Source: Nephromyces sp. MM_2019 (taxonomy: Eukaryota > Apicomplexa > Aconoidasida > Nephromycida). Taken from it: 64,000 bases of DNA. The notes beneath the pieces are model-generated. The model was not told where the DNA came from. It saw nothing but the letters and a program-made list of their open reading frames with translations, and ran no database searches. Below, piece by piece: positions 37,621 to 49,419 of this stretch (the stretch's first letter is position 1; each line of letters opens with the position of its first letter). The translations under genes were made by a program, and so were the position numbers. The DNA lies in assembly GCA_015657535.1 (NCBI GenBank), contig JADHZB010001652.1, forward strand, positions 1 to 64,000, read 5' to 3'.

Positions 37621-40600
37621 GAATCTTTGGTGGAACTAAAGACACGATTCAAAGGAGAATGCGATATAGCTGTTGTTGGGACTTTGACCGCAAGACGTAC
37701 ATACAAATCCTCAGGTATATTTATAGGTTGATAGATACGATTAAAAGGGATTTTCTAGCATGCTTGTTTTGCGATCTAGAATTATAGCAACTTACTTGGG
37801 AGCTTTTGCAGCATTTTTGAGTTTGTTAAGTCCCTGGGGAAGTTATGAGGCTCTCGAAAGATTATGCCACGTCTTGGAATATCGAAAGAATTTTTGTGCT
37901 TCAAGACCTGCAATAATTACTTTATTTACTTCTAAATTGAAGTCTTAATCGAATACTTGCTTTCTTTTGAGCCATGGATAACTATATGCTACCTATACTT
38001 TTACCACTTGTGATACGTTAAGTTTCTTTAGGTTCTCCTTGGCTAGTTTTTACCTTGAATTTCGAGGTACATCATAAGCGGAGCCTTATTTAAAACCTGC
38101 TTCTTTGCCTATCGTTTCGTATCTGATTTGTCTGATTGAATAGTCTTTTTGTCATGTATCTTACCGAAAAGAAGCTAATTTTGAGGTTTTTTTGGTTAAT
38201 TTTAGGTTGAGACTCTATTTGAAGTGTTTTGAAAATTGACGCTTTTTTGAATCTTTTACAAGGTTCCTCTTTTTTGCTGTTAGCCTGAAATATTTCCTTG
38301 CATTGCTGACATAAAGATACATAGTGATATGTGTTTGATGCTAATTTGACAGTACATAGATAGTCTCTTATTCATAAGTTTAATTTCTGTTTCTCTGTTC
38401 AGGGAAGCTTATTCTAAAATGGGAACTTTCAGATTTAAAGTAAAGATTTTTTGATGCCGAAGGCTTTATTTTTAAATTAGGCTTTTCTGATTTTTTTAAG
38501 ATTCCTGTTTTATTATCGTCCACGCTTTTGTGGCTCTAAAATAAGGCTAAATTATGTTGTTTTCCAGCTCATTTTCATCGTGTTTATCTTATTTTATATC
38601 GATTTTTAGTCTTCAAAATTGAAGATTTCCTAGTTGAAACTATTTTTTAATAATTAATATTAGCCTAGTTATTTATGAGATTCCTTTGCTTTAAAATATG
38701 ATTTTCAATTTTTGAATCGGTATACCTGTTTCGCGCACACGTGATCATCATGTTTTTTGCAATAGTTTTTCTTAAATCTATAGGATTTATTTCGTCTTTT
38801 AATTCATCTGGAGCTTATATGAAATAAAGTACCAAAACTTATTTTAAATCAGATTATATGATTGCTGCCTTTTATTCCTTGGTATTTATTAGTGTTTTTA
38901 TTTTTGAGCTCAAAGTTGTGTAGGAGATAACATTTCCTCTTACACATTGAATGTGTGTGAATCTATAGTAGTTGCCAACAGGATAACACTGGCCAGTAGC
39001 ATAGCACTCGCCAATAGCATCTTTTTTTATTTATTATTTGAAGTTTTGTGCATGTAAATAAATAACAGCTGTTGCATAAAATGATGTTTGCTTCACGGTG
39101 ATATATCGCTAGATATTGAATCCATACTTTTTTCTTGAGGAGCTGAATAAATGCATTTAGAATTTTAATCAATGTCCATCGGAAAAAGTGAAGCCTTATC
39201 ATGTATCGCGCTCTTTTTTTTCAATCATAAATTTTCTGAGTTGCCATCTTTTTTTTGTTGTTCGAGCTCAGTATGTTATTGTGATTGAGGACCGAATATT
39301 AAGGGCTTTTTAATTCTCTTTTTTGATGAATGCAGAGATTCTAAATTCTGGGTGGTGCTGTATTCACCGTCGAGTGAAGAACTGTAAGTTTTTTTTTAAT
39401 GAAAACAATGATGGATTGTCGTGAAAGAGATAGTTTATTGGAAAACTTATAATCATCATATAGATTATTGCCTGATTTGCGACTAATCAATGTAACAATA
39501 GGTTCAATTTCGGGGCAAAGAATGGTATAGCCATATTTAGGCAGCAGTACTGACAATTTTTAGTACTTTGCTGCACACGCTGCCATTATTAGCCCACTTT
39601 CGAGATAATTGGAGCATTTCTGAGTTTTTTTAGCTTTTGTGCTAATAAAAAATCCTGTCAGATACATGTGATCTTTCGGTATTTTTAAAGCGGAAAATAC
39701 GCGTAATTTGCAGAATTTCGTTAGATGCAGATATTTTCTCCAAATTTGTGATAATTATGATGAATTGCTTCGCAAAAATTTTTTTATATGGGGCTTTAGC
39801 AAGAGCTCAGTTTTTGAAAGCTTATCTGCGTGCTGAATTATCTTTGGAGATTGAAAATTACATTGAGTATCATTTCAGCGAATGATTTGAGATGCAGTAT
39901 CATGTTTCTTGTTTCGTGAAATATTCTAACAAGCAAAGCGCATATTTATTTGACAGTATTATTTTGGGTCTATGTAAATAAAAAATTTAATGCCTTTAGC
40001 ATTGAAAATGCTACCATATTTAATATCTGAAGTAATAAATTATTCAAATAAATATCCCTGAACCTCAAAAGGTTGCAATGCAGCTTTGTTATATTTGCTC
40101 TAGAAGAACCCTGGCCTCTGATACCTCTATAAGTTACGTGTTTCTAATAAGTTTGATGAAATTAATTAGTCATTACTACAATCATAACCGATTGTATTAG
40201 TGGAGAATGCTACGATTTGAAAGCGAATATGCAATTAAGACATGAAGGGAGGGCTAGTGAGAACATGTCAAAATGATTTACTCCTTATTCTATGCTATAT
40301 TCATTCCTATAAATTCCTGCAAAAAATTCCATAAGCTAAGTGAGATATAACTCTTTTTTTCGCTTTAAGCCACTTTTTTTGCTAGTTTTTTCAATGTATA
40401 GTAGGTGAAACAAGGGCTTTTTACGGCATGTTTGGTGCTGGTCATTAAAGGCCATCTTACGTAGGAGCATAGTTTTAGAGTAGCGAAAAAAAATCTTTAA
40501 TAAAATTCACTACAAATTACATGTATTAGATTTGTCTTCTAAATTCAACTGTAGGGGAGCAGTCGCTTCAATGTTGGACTAAAGCCTATCAGTTAGGTAG

Positions 40601-43600
40601 CGGAGTAGCGAATATTTGTGCTTTGAACCATCTTCATTCATGTTTGTCGACACATTAAATGTTGCATTGTTTATTTTCTGCTATCATAACTTGTAAAATT
40701 GCAAGTCTTGTCTTATTGAATCCTCAAAATGCTTTTTTCTTTCGGCTGGAAGTGCATCTATAGAAGTAGAATTTTTTCTTCAGTATTTTGGATAGTTTGT
40801 AATTGATCATTTCGTAGTAGCATCACGTGGGCACCCACCACACAAATGTTAAAATGTAATTTAACCTGTTTAAAAAGCTTTGTCAGTACCTTTCATGTCA
40901 TAATTGCGTGTGATAATGCGCGGCATTTTCTGCTAACTATGCTGCTTCTATTGCTCAATTCCTTCAAAGTATATCGAAAATAATCGTGTGCTTAATTCAT
41001 CTTTTTTTTAAAGTCTTCTCGTACATCATTACTTTAACTGTAATGTTGATTGCAATGCTCGTTATTTTTAAAAATTATAGCGTTGCCGAAAAAGAAGGTA
41101 CTGTGTGGGCTATATTGAATCCAAAGCTACGTCCCAAGCAATACGATTCCCTTCGTGAAGTAGCCGTTAGTGATGTTGCAGACCTTATGAAGGTACCCTA
41201 TTTAAACTGTTTCCAATACTCTTTAGCTTGTATATATTTAGCTTTTTTTAAAAAATTGTGAATTGAAATTTGCAGTATTTTATTATGGAGCCCAATGATG
41301 GCGTTATGATTGATAAAGTGCTGCGTTAATTTATGAAAATCTGCTAGTGGTTGTGATTCTTCAGAATAGGCTGGGTAGCAGTTTGGCGCTAAATACACTG
41401 ATAATTCGCTTTATATTTTATGTTTAATCATTCGGATAAACATGCACCTAAGCTTTCATGTTTGTTTTCTTAACTTTCTAGGGTATAGCCTGCTTTTTTT
41501 GTACAAAGTTTTAATTGTGTTACCAAGAAATCTTTTTCAATTTACAGCTTATGATACCTACTTCCCAAAACGGCCTTGAAGTAAGGGTTTCATCATGAGG
41601 CACCGCGCGTGTTCTCTTGTGCGTGATGTTGTTCTGCATCGCATTTTTGAACTTGTGTGCAACTCTTGTAAAGAATGATCAGCTTGTGTGTGTGCATCGA
41701 ACAGATTGGGCTAGTATCTGGACTCTCAAATTGCAAAGGGGTGACGAAGTTAGGAGCAGGCTGCAAGATTGTAGTGTACAGGTGATAATTCATGTCCTGT
41801 AGCAGGTAGCTGTACATTACCCCTTTCCATTAAATGACGATACCGCTTACCGATTGAGACTCTGAAAATTCGACCCCTTTGTTGGCGGGTTCCTCATGTA
41901 TGCCTAAGGGCCGACATTTTATAACGAATTTAGGTAGCCTTTGTAATTATCAGAGTGGAGTATTCGACCGCTAAACACTTTTCTTTTGTCGAATTGAAGA
42001 ATTTCAGTTTTGCAACATTCGACGTGTTTATTTTAAATGATAATATTAGTTGAGGTAGCTTTGGCATTATTCTTTTGTCCATATATTTCAAGCGTCACAA
42101 AAAGAAAGCACCAAACAGCTATTTTATACTAATACCTCATTTGCACAGGTAAAATGAGTCTTTTTCGTGCTTGCGTAGCTAAGAAAATACAAAATTTTCC
42201 CTGGCGTGCGGCAGTGCACAAATATTTTTACTCGATCCCAGATTGTAAAAATGATCAGTGCAAGCAATTCGATGAAAGTTATACATGTTATACCATTGCC
42301 TTGAAAGAAAAAAAAAGATTTTTTTCAGACTATTTTGTAGCTGTTAAATTGTTTGAGTTGCTGATTTTAAGTCTGTTTATAATGCATTATAAGCAGACTT
42401 AAAATCTTTGCTTTTTTGCTGAATATTATATTATCATTGCAATTATACAATCATTGAGAGTAGTCTCACATGCCCACTATTTTCATAGTGCTTGCTTTAA
42501 GATCCATAATTTATCATGAAAAGTGCCCCTTTTTAAGAAGTTCTTGTAACTAAAGCTGTGAAGACTAATAAGGGTATTTAATAAAATAAAAAAAGCTATT
42601 TCGCAGTCAAATTGGAGAATATTGTAAGTACCATCAGTCGCAACGCAAGTCTCGGAACTCTAAGCATGAAATAACTCAAAAGAATACCCGAGAGGTGAAC
42701 AAAAATTATAGTTCAATTGAACAGCCATGGGCAAATTTAAAGACTCAAGGTTAGTGAAGAGTTTGACTAAATGAGCAAGGAAGTTATCTTGCTGGTATAG
42801 AATGTTACTCAGTACCTTGCTTGACACTTCAAAGATAATTTTCGGAAGCTTAATAAATTATTTCAAGAGGAAAAATTAGTCCTTGTAAAATCTACAGCAT
42901 GTGGATATCTAGGTATATATAAAAATTTTAATGTAAGTTTTATTACTATGTATAAATATTTGGTGCTACTTTACACAAAATATTATTTTTATTTATGTAG
43001 TGAAAAGGAAGATGGAAAAGATTCATTTTTAAGGGAAGAGAGGCTGCTTTTGATATATTAACTGGATACGCTATGCTTTTTAATATAATTTCTGAAGACA
43101 CGTAGCATGGATTTGAGACAATTTTAGGGAATTGTTTCACCGAGGTGCTCTTGAAATGAAAAGGATAGCTTGGTCTAACATGGAGCTCTTGTGGTTCCGT
43201 TTGTACTGTTAGGTACCTCTTCTAAGGAAAAGGAAAACGACGACCATTTGGAGTGTTTAACTGGAAAATCTTCATTGTTTTCAAAGTTCCCATACGCTGA
43301 AGTTTTACTTAAACGGGCGAATCATAGCAGATCCATTGTTGGGACTCGAATAGTAGATCCAGCATCCTCCAGTGATGATAGAAATAATTTTGCAAAGCAC
43401 CACAAAAGTCAAGCGCTTGTGAGGCGGGAGAAGTTTACTTCTAGAGCAAAATTTGAGGATACAAAAGAGGGTATTGAATTGTTCACAAAACCTTCTGAGC
43501 CATTTTTGTCTAGTAAAAGCGATTCCTCTAATAAGTCGTCTCTGACCTTGGACAAGGGCCCTGTAAGATTTGTCGAGGGCAAGGCTTCTGAGGTTGCAGG

Positions 43601-45341
43601 AACTTTCGTGCATAAGCTTTCGCTTGTGCAGAAAGATGCAGCTAATTCTTCGAAGCGATCTTTACATGATTTTGCAGAAGTTGCACAGGAGGAGAAATGT
43701 GCTAAGATAATCAAGCTTCCTTCGGAGTATCCAGCTCTAAGCAAAAAGCCTTCGTCAGCACTGAGCTCTTCAATTGAAAATGGTTCTCTAAGCGAAAGCG
43801 TTTGTAAAACAGGGGATGCGTTGGCACTGGCGCAAAATTCAGCAATTAATGCCAGAAAATCTGAGTTTTTAAACGCAAAATCAGCTTATAAGCGAGGGGG
43901 TTTGCATAATGATAATCGCTTGCATGGCAACGAGCCTATGTTCGACGGAAATTTCAAGGAGGATATCATTGAACTGGCAGATCCTCCGAAGGCAAATACT
44001 TTGCAAACAAAGAGCAGCGAGCTCCTTGAAAAATATCCGGACTCAGCCAAGAATCCTGGAAGCTCTTTAGACTTTGCCGAGCGATCGCCGCTGCCTTTGC
44101 ATGTTGCTGGAAACGTTGATTCTGGGCACAATCATAGTGAAAATTTGAAAAAATGCCCTGCGAATGCCGATTATGTTGTGACTACGGAAGAAAATTTTAT
44201 TTCTTCCGAGAAGCAGCAAGTGGCCAAGAGCTTAGATTTTTCTGCCGGACCGATAAACCTTCGGAGCAGCATGCACTGCTGGGCTCAAAAGTTGTTATCA
44301 TTGTCATCTTCATCGGTACTAGGCGTTGTTTCAAGTATACTAATGTAATTAGCAATCTTCTGGTTGAAATATGTTATTTTTTTATGATCACCATTTTTTA
44401 TCTGTAAGTTCAAAACTTTTTACCTTTATCTGTGACAACATTTTTAAGTTTTGATGAAAATAATACTAGATGGACTGCATTGAAAAAAAAATTCATCCTT
44501 TTGCTATGCTGCTTTGTTTATTTATGTTTGCATTTTGCTCAGCACTTTGTAATAACCTTACCAGTTATTTTTTTGTAGATACCACTTTTTCTGGTGCGGC
44601 GTAGCTGGTTATTAATAGTATGTGAAACCAAATTCTTGGGCATGTTGCTGCAGGCTTGTGAAGATTGGAGTGCTTTGAAGAGACATCTTAATCTTGCTTC
44701 CAGCCATTCTTTCATCACCACAAAACATGAGGTGGATGCTTTGAAGCTAGTCTCTCTCTGTCACAGCTTGTTACTTCATAAGTGTGAGGTAAGCTTCTGA
44801 AACTCGCTTTGTGCCTGCAGCACATTTCCGGCTAATATTAGGTTCTTTAAAATTAAGGAAAATTATGTGAAAAGATCTAGAGAAAGGGGTGTTTATCGAT
44901 TTTAAAGCGAATGTCGAATCCTCGCTTTTTGTTTAAATTTAGCAATTTTTTCGAAAATATTTAAAATTATGATGCGGGAAGGTTTTCAAGCTTTTGTACA
45001 TTGATTTTATCGCCATTCTAATATGTTTTGCGGAAGAGCATGGTTTACCGGGCCTTCGTATAGCCCAGCACTTCAAGCTCTTGTTTTAGTTATTACACTG
45101 GTCAATTTGCGCAAGTTATGAGTTGCTTGTTTGCAAATTTATATATTCCCTTTTCCACTGGCTTGCTTAATGGGCTAGTGTCTATTATACCGTTAATTTA
45201 GTGGATGCATTAGCCTCCCTGTTATACATTTTTATTCTTTATGCGGAGGAAAAGCTTTTAAAGTTAAGAAAATCTTTTTTTTTTCAGGAAGTTTCCATCG
45301 CGTCATTAAAGTGTTATCGAAAATTTTCCAGCCTAATTTGA
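37621..45341 (+). CDS. MCM10: MCM10-like DNA replication initiation factor
   Basis: MCM10 binds DNA and the CMG helicase at origins. Exon 37621-37714 reads FKGECDIAVVGTLTARRTYK and 39338-39383 continues DSKFWVVLYSPSSEEL; together they resemble the OB-fold start ('gvv..k..pr.ss.gk.f...LsD'). Exon 41081-41192 reads EGTVWAILNPKLRPKQYDSL, then REVAVSDVADLMK, matching the conserved G-x-V-x-x-L-N-P strand. Candidate exons between (near 39.72-39.83 kb with KIFLYGALARAQ, and 40.55-40.60 kb with LQCWTKAYQLGSG) fit the FLFG...W segment, but one phase does not close. A Cys-containing exon near 42.16 kb (FRACVAKKI; IPDCKNDQCKQ) may be the zinc finger. A 1.1-kb exon, 43213-44315, is Ser/Lys/Ala-rich with AEVLLKRANHSRSIVGTRIV near its start. 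It joins in phase to 44654-44788 and 45288-45341 (stop). 5' exons are missing and the C-terminal assignment is inference. Confidence 0.6.
42363..42406. repeat. 44-bp near-perfect palindrome
   Basis: The left arm 42363-42384 (GATTTTAAGTCTGTTTATAATG) and right arm 42385-42406 are reverse complements over 22 bases with one mismatch and no spacer. It sits inside the MCM10-like gene, probably in an intron downstream of the Cys-containing candidate exon at 42.16 kb. Confidence 0.85.
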
Positions 45342-48300
45342 AATTTTATAAGCAGAAAACTATTAAAATTGAATATTTCATCTCCAGGTGAGCTTCAACG
45401 AATCCGTTATTTTTATGCGTTTAAAATTTTTTTGATATTTTCACTAAAGTCTCAGACCAACTTTTGCTTGTTTAGCAACTGCTTGATAACAAGATTATAG
45501 GCTTAAACAAGAATAATATATTACGTTCCTTGCAAGGATGAATCTACTGCTCTTTTCGCAGCACCGCTGCCGAGCCATGTCTTTTGTCGTATATTTGTTA
45601 ATACTAATAACATGTGCTTTCTGCACGCTATTTAATAGTTTACCGAATTATGTGGACTGGCAGACATTTTTTTCGAATTTTGTTTTGTGTTTTTTTTTTA
45701 TCAAGCAATTAAGTCACGAGGTTTTCTCTGAGTGATTAATAAGTTTTTTTATTAGCCCTTTCGTAATTTTATGAATGCTTGCAAAAGGTGCCTTAATTTT
45801 GTAATTTTTCACTGCCTCTAGCTGTTTTGATTGGGCATAACGCTTTTTTTACTTCCCCAAGGATTTTCTTATTTGTTGCCATGAAATAGCTTTCTTAACA
45901 TTGGCTGATATACTTCGCCGTCTTGATTGCTACAAATTATGTTATTCATATATATTTGCTTTATTTCTCCACTCGATGAATATACGTGCATTTAGCCCTA
46001 TTTAACTTCCGAAGAAAATCACCATATCTTCTAGTTACTTTGAGCATTCTTCGATTTTCATGTCATCCACGGAGCATTCTCGGTTTTTTTCACTATTCAG
46101 TATGAATGAAAAATTTGGGGAAATTTTTTTTTTCTGGGAAGGTTTATGCGAATAATTTCGTTTCCGTAATTTTATATTTGATAATACTTTTTTTACGTAC
46201 TGTTTTTTACACTATAGATGCCTCAACGGTACTGAGGTTTATTACTTTCAGTAAAAGTTGTTTCTTCGTTACTCTGAGTTTATGCTTGTGTAGCGGAGAC
46301 ATTATTTTTATTGTAGAAATCAGTGACTGCGTTTAATTTTAGTATAAAGTATTGATCTAGGAAATCATTTTTTATAAGCCTTTGCGCGGGAAATTCTAGT
46401 TGCATATGCATGTATACACAGGTTTTTACGCTTACTCGCTGCTTAGAAAGCTTAATTATGACTTTTTTATTTTCAGTATTAACTTTCTGCCGTTTCACAA
46501 CAACCATGTAAATGCAGCAAAAGTGTTTGAGACTTCAGGATTAGTGTGCGCATCTTTTGTAAGGAACCCATGTAGTAAATTCAGGTCTTTCGTAAGCTTG
46601 AAATTTCAAGAAATTTTAGTGCTTGTTTAGCATTACGTAAGCTCGTCATATAATGATGATATTTTTCGCTTCTTTCATTATTTTTCTCCGTCTAATTTCA
46701 CTGCTTTTACAGAGCATTTTTGATTCCTCTCTTTCACTACAGGTCTCAAGCCTTATTTGCAGCTTTCTAAAAAATTTAAGAACACTTAATTTGAAATCCT
46801 TGTGGAATATATCTCCCAGTAATTTTTCTGGCCACGTGTTTCAAGGATATAAAAATCATTGCTTTTAGATGATTAAAACAAGCAGAATGGCATTGCCTGG
46901 TTAAGGATAACGTAAATTTTTTCATACAAGGCCTGAAGATTATCGAGTTAAAATATGATTACATTGCGTCTAATTAGCACGAATTTTTCATATCTTTTTA
47001 TCAGACCCGCCTTATGTAACTTTTTTCCAAGTAAAAATGAAATTTAAAATAAGATTAGAGCATTCATTTCGCATCAATTTTAGATGTTAATGAGCTTCGG
47101 TATATCCAGATGTTCCAAATATCGTAATGCTCGGAAAAAAAAATTTTTTGTGCCATGATGACTCAGAGTTATGAGGAAAATGGCCAGTGGAGATTTGTTG
47201 TTGCTCTTATGTCAGCAAAAAACGATGGGTATGCAAACTATATTCAGATTTTTACCGGTAAAAATGAGAATATGGGAAAATTTTGAGTGAAGGCTTGTCA
47301 TGGCTCCCCGTAGATTCACTTCATTAAAAGTGAACTGTCTCCGAGGCCGCAATTACCCACCAGTCAAAATAGAGCTTCCTTACATTAATTATATAATGAA
47401 ATGGCGATTCATACGAAAATCATATACCTAAAGCCTGGCTACTTTATTAAAATTAGAATGTTGCCCTCAATTTACCGACTTTTATTTAGCTGTGGTGCTG
47501 TCCAACAATTTCTATATCTTCTACTTTCTTTATTCTTAGAATTTTAATGAGTAACCGTAATAAATTTGAAAAATATAACTTCTTTAGGACTTAAGAAGCT
47601 GAAAAAGTAACGCTATTCGATGTTTTATGGTCAAAAACTAACTCAGTATTAAGAGCGTTATTGTAGTAGTAACCTGGGTCGTAACCTGGTACTGCATATC
47701 AGAGTTACAAAGCACAGAAAATTTCGAATGTTTCCTTTAACCGTTTTAGCTTATTACCTGGTGAGCTGTGGCGCTTTTCATGTCAAAATAAGTTCATTTA
47801 TCATCCTATGTTATTTCTGCGTATCTCTCGTACCTGTATTAGCAGAAGCTGGGTTTACTGATATTCCGACATCAAGAAAGCAGTTCATGCTGTTGCGCAA
47901 GTTTGGCTTCTAGTTCTATTTAGAATATCGCTATTAGGCTTCACTCTTATATTCAAAGCTTTGAGGACAGTTTTATACGATATGAGCATTTTTGGAGGGC
48001 TCACCACCATTCGTAAGCGTTCAAAGCTTGACGCAGTGTAGGATAAAGCATACGTACATAGTAGCGTCAGCTAAGCCACTTACTCCTAGTATTTTTCACT
48101 AAGTGCTATGGAATTCCGAACTTCTATCAGCATACCCAAAGATTGGAGCGCTTTGAGAGCATGGGTATATGAATCTTTCTCCTTAATACGTCTAGGACAT
48201 TGTCTAGTCGGAGGGCCTGCTTCGCCAACTTTAAAAGGCACATTTTTTTCTTATTGAAAGACGCCTTTTTACCGCAAAACAAAAAACTCATGACTAGTAG

Positions 48301-48771
48301 CAGCATTTTATTTCCATCTTGCTGGCCACGTTATCTTTTCGTCCTTTAGCCCTTAACTCTTTGCGGCGTGCTACTCTTCCAGACTTCTCCATATCAGTCT
48401 ACTATTCTTGCTGAATAGATACCCTCAAATTCATCGTTTCTATGCAAATCACGGCTTACACGTTAAATACGAACCCAGGATGGCTTCGTGATACTAATCT
48501 TTCATTTTCGATAATTTGTTTTATTGAATATTCCGCGGCTTGCAATGACATCAGGAAGGAATGGCACAGGTCCAACTAATGATTGCATGTATTTTAGTAG
48601 CATTGCTGTGAAAATACGCGAGACGATACTCCTTAATATGCTAGCTAGTAATTTTTCATTTTTAGCTTAGAAGGCTATCCGTTTTTGTATTTGAATAAGC
48701 CGTAAGTTAATGTGAATGTTGAAGGCACGTCACGAATTTTACATATAACTATATTTAAATGGCCTAACCAT
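45342..48771. other. T-rich region without a recognised gene
   Basis: Downstream of the MCM10-like stop the plus strand remains T-rich to about 47 kb. Open frames are short and dominated by Phe/Leu/Ser. From about 47.9 kb the composition becomes balanced and somewhat GC-richer. No RNA gene or repeat stands out. Confidence 0.45.
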
Positions 48772-49419
48772 TCAAGGTTGCTGGCTGTAGACGATCTTTT
48801 GTTTGCAAACACTAGGAGCATATCCAAGAAACTCAGGAAGTATCTTCTCACATATTTCTCCTTCGTAACAATTTACATCGTTGATGCATAGCCTGATGCT
48901 GAGCAGTTTATATAATTCCATAGCGGGCTCTATTTTTTCGTCGAATACCGTAGTACTGTAGCTCTGCTTCACGGCGTAAATCGCTTCAGCCGTTGTATTA
49001 ATGACGCTGATAACCGGTGGAGCAAGTACATTCCAAAATAAATCATTTTTGTACGTTGTAAAATCCTGGAAGCATTCGTTAGCTAGCTCTTTTTGGTCTT
49101 GTCCGGCTCTGGCTCCCTTGATGCAATTATACATTTCCCTTTTCAGAAGATTGGCAGCCTCCAGAGTAACTTTTCTTGCGCAATTAGTTACCTCTTTTTT
49201 TGTCGGAAGGTGTGGCAACTCAAAATCGGCATTGCAATATCCGGAATAAAGCATGGCCTCGTAAAGCGCGATAATTTCACTGTACGGCGTTGGCTTACTC
49301 TGTATTGATTGTATTATGCTGTATGCTGGTGCTGACTCCCTAGCAGGCTGCTTCAAAGCTTCATCGGAGAGAAGAGGTATGCTGGTCTGGATCAGTTGCT
49401 GCAACTCATACGGATTATC
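48772..49419 (-). CDS. terminal exon of an unrecognised protein, about 215 codons
   Basis: After a TTATCAG acceptor the minus strand is open from 49419 to the stop at 48772. It starts DNPYELQQLIQTSIPLLSDE and continues with helical sequence (EIIALYEAMLYSGYCNADFE; ARKVTLEAANLLKREMYNC). The end is Cys-richer: CINDVNCYEGEICEKILPEF, then APSVCKQK. It has eight Cys in all, some spaced as in disulfide-bonded secreted modules. No ATG starts the frame, so upstream exons are expected above 49.4 kb. One candidate is the open segment at 52129-52312, but the link is not shown. I do not recognise the family. Composition and length argue strongly for a real coding exon. Confidence 0.65.
   Translation of the reverse strand, partial: DNPYELQQLIQTSIPLLSDEALKQPARESAPAYSIIQSIQSKPTPYSEIIALYEAMLYSGYCNADFELPHLPTKKEVTNCARKVTLEAANLLKREMYNCIKGARAGQDQKELANECFQDFTTYKNDLFWNVLAPPVISVINTTAEAIYAVKQSYSTTVFDEKIEPAMELYKLLSIRLCINDVNCYEGEICEKILPEFLGYAPSVCKQKIVYSQQP

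Noticed and set aside
43305..44131. Three minus-strand ORFs of 80-110 codons
   Set aside because: Antisense to the 1.1-kb MCM10-like exon; the Ser/Leu-rich composition is typical of shadows.
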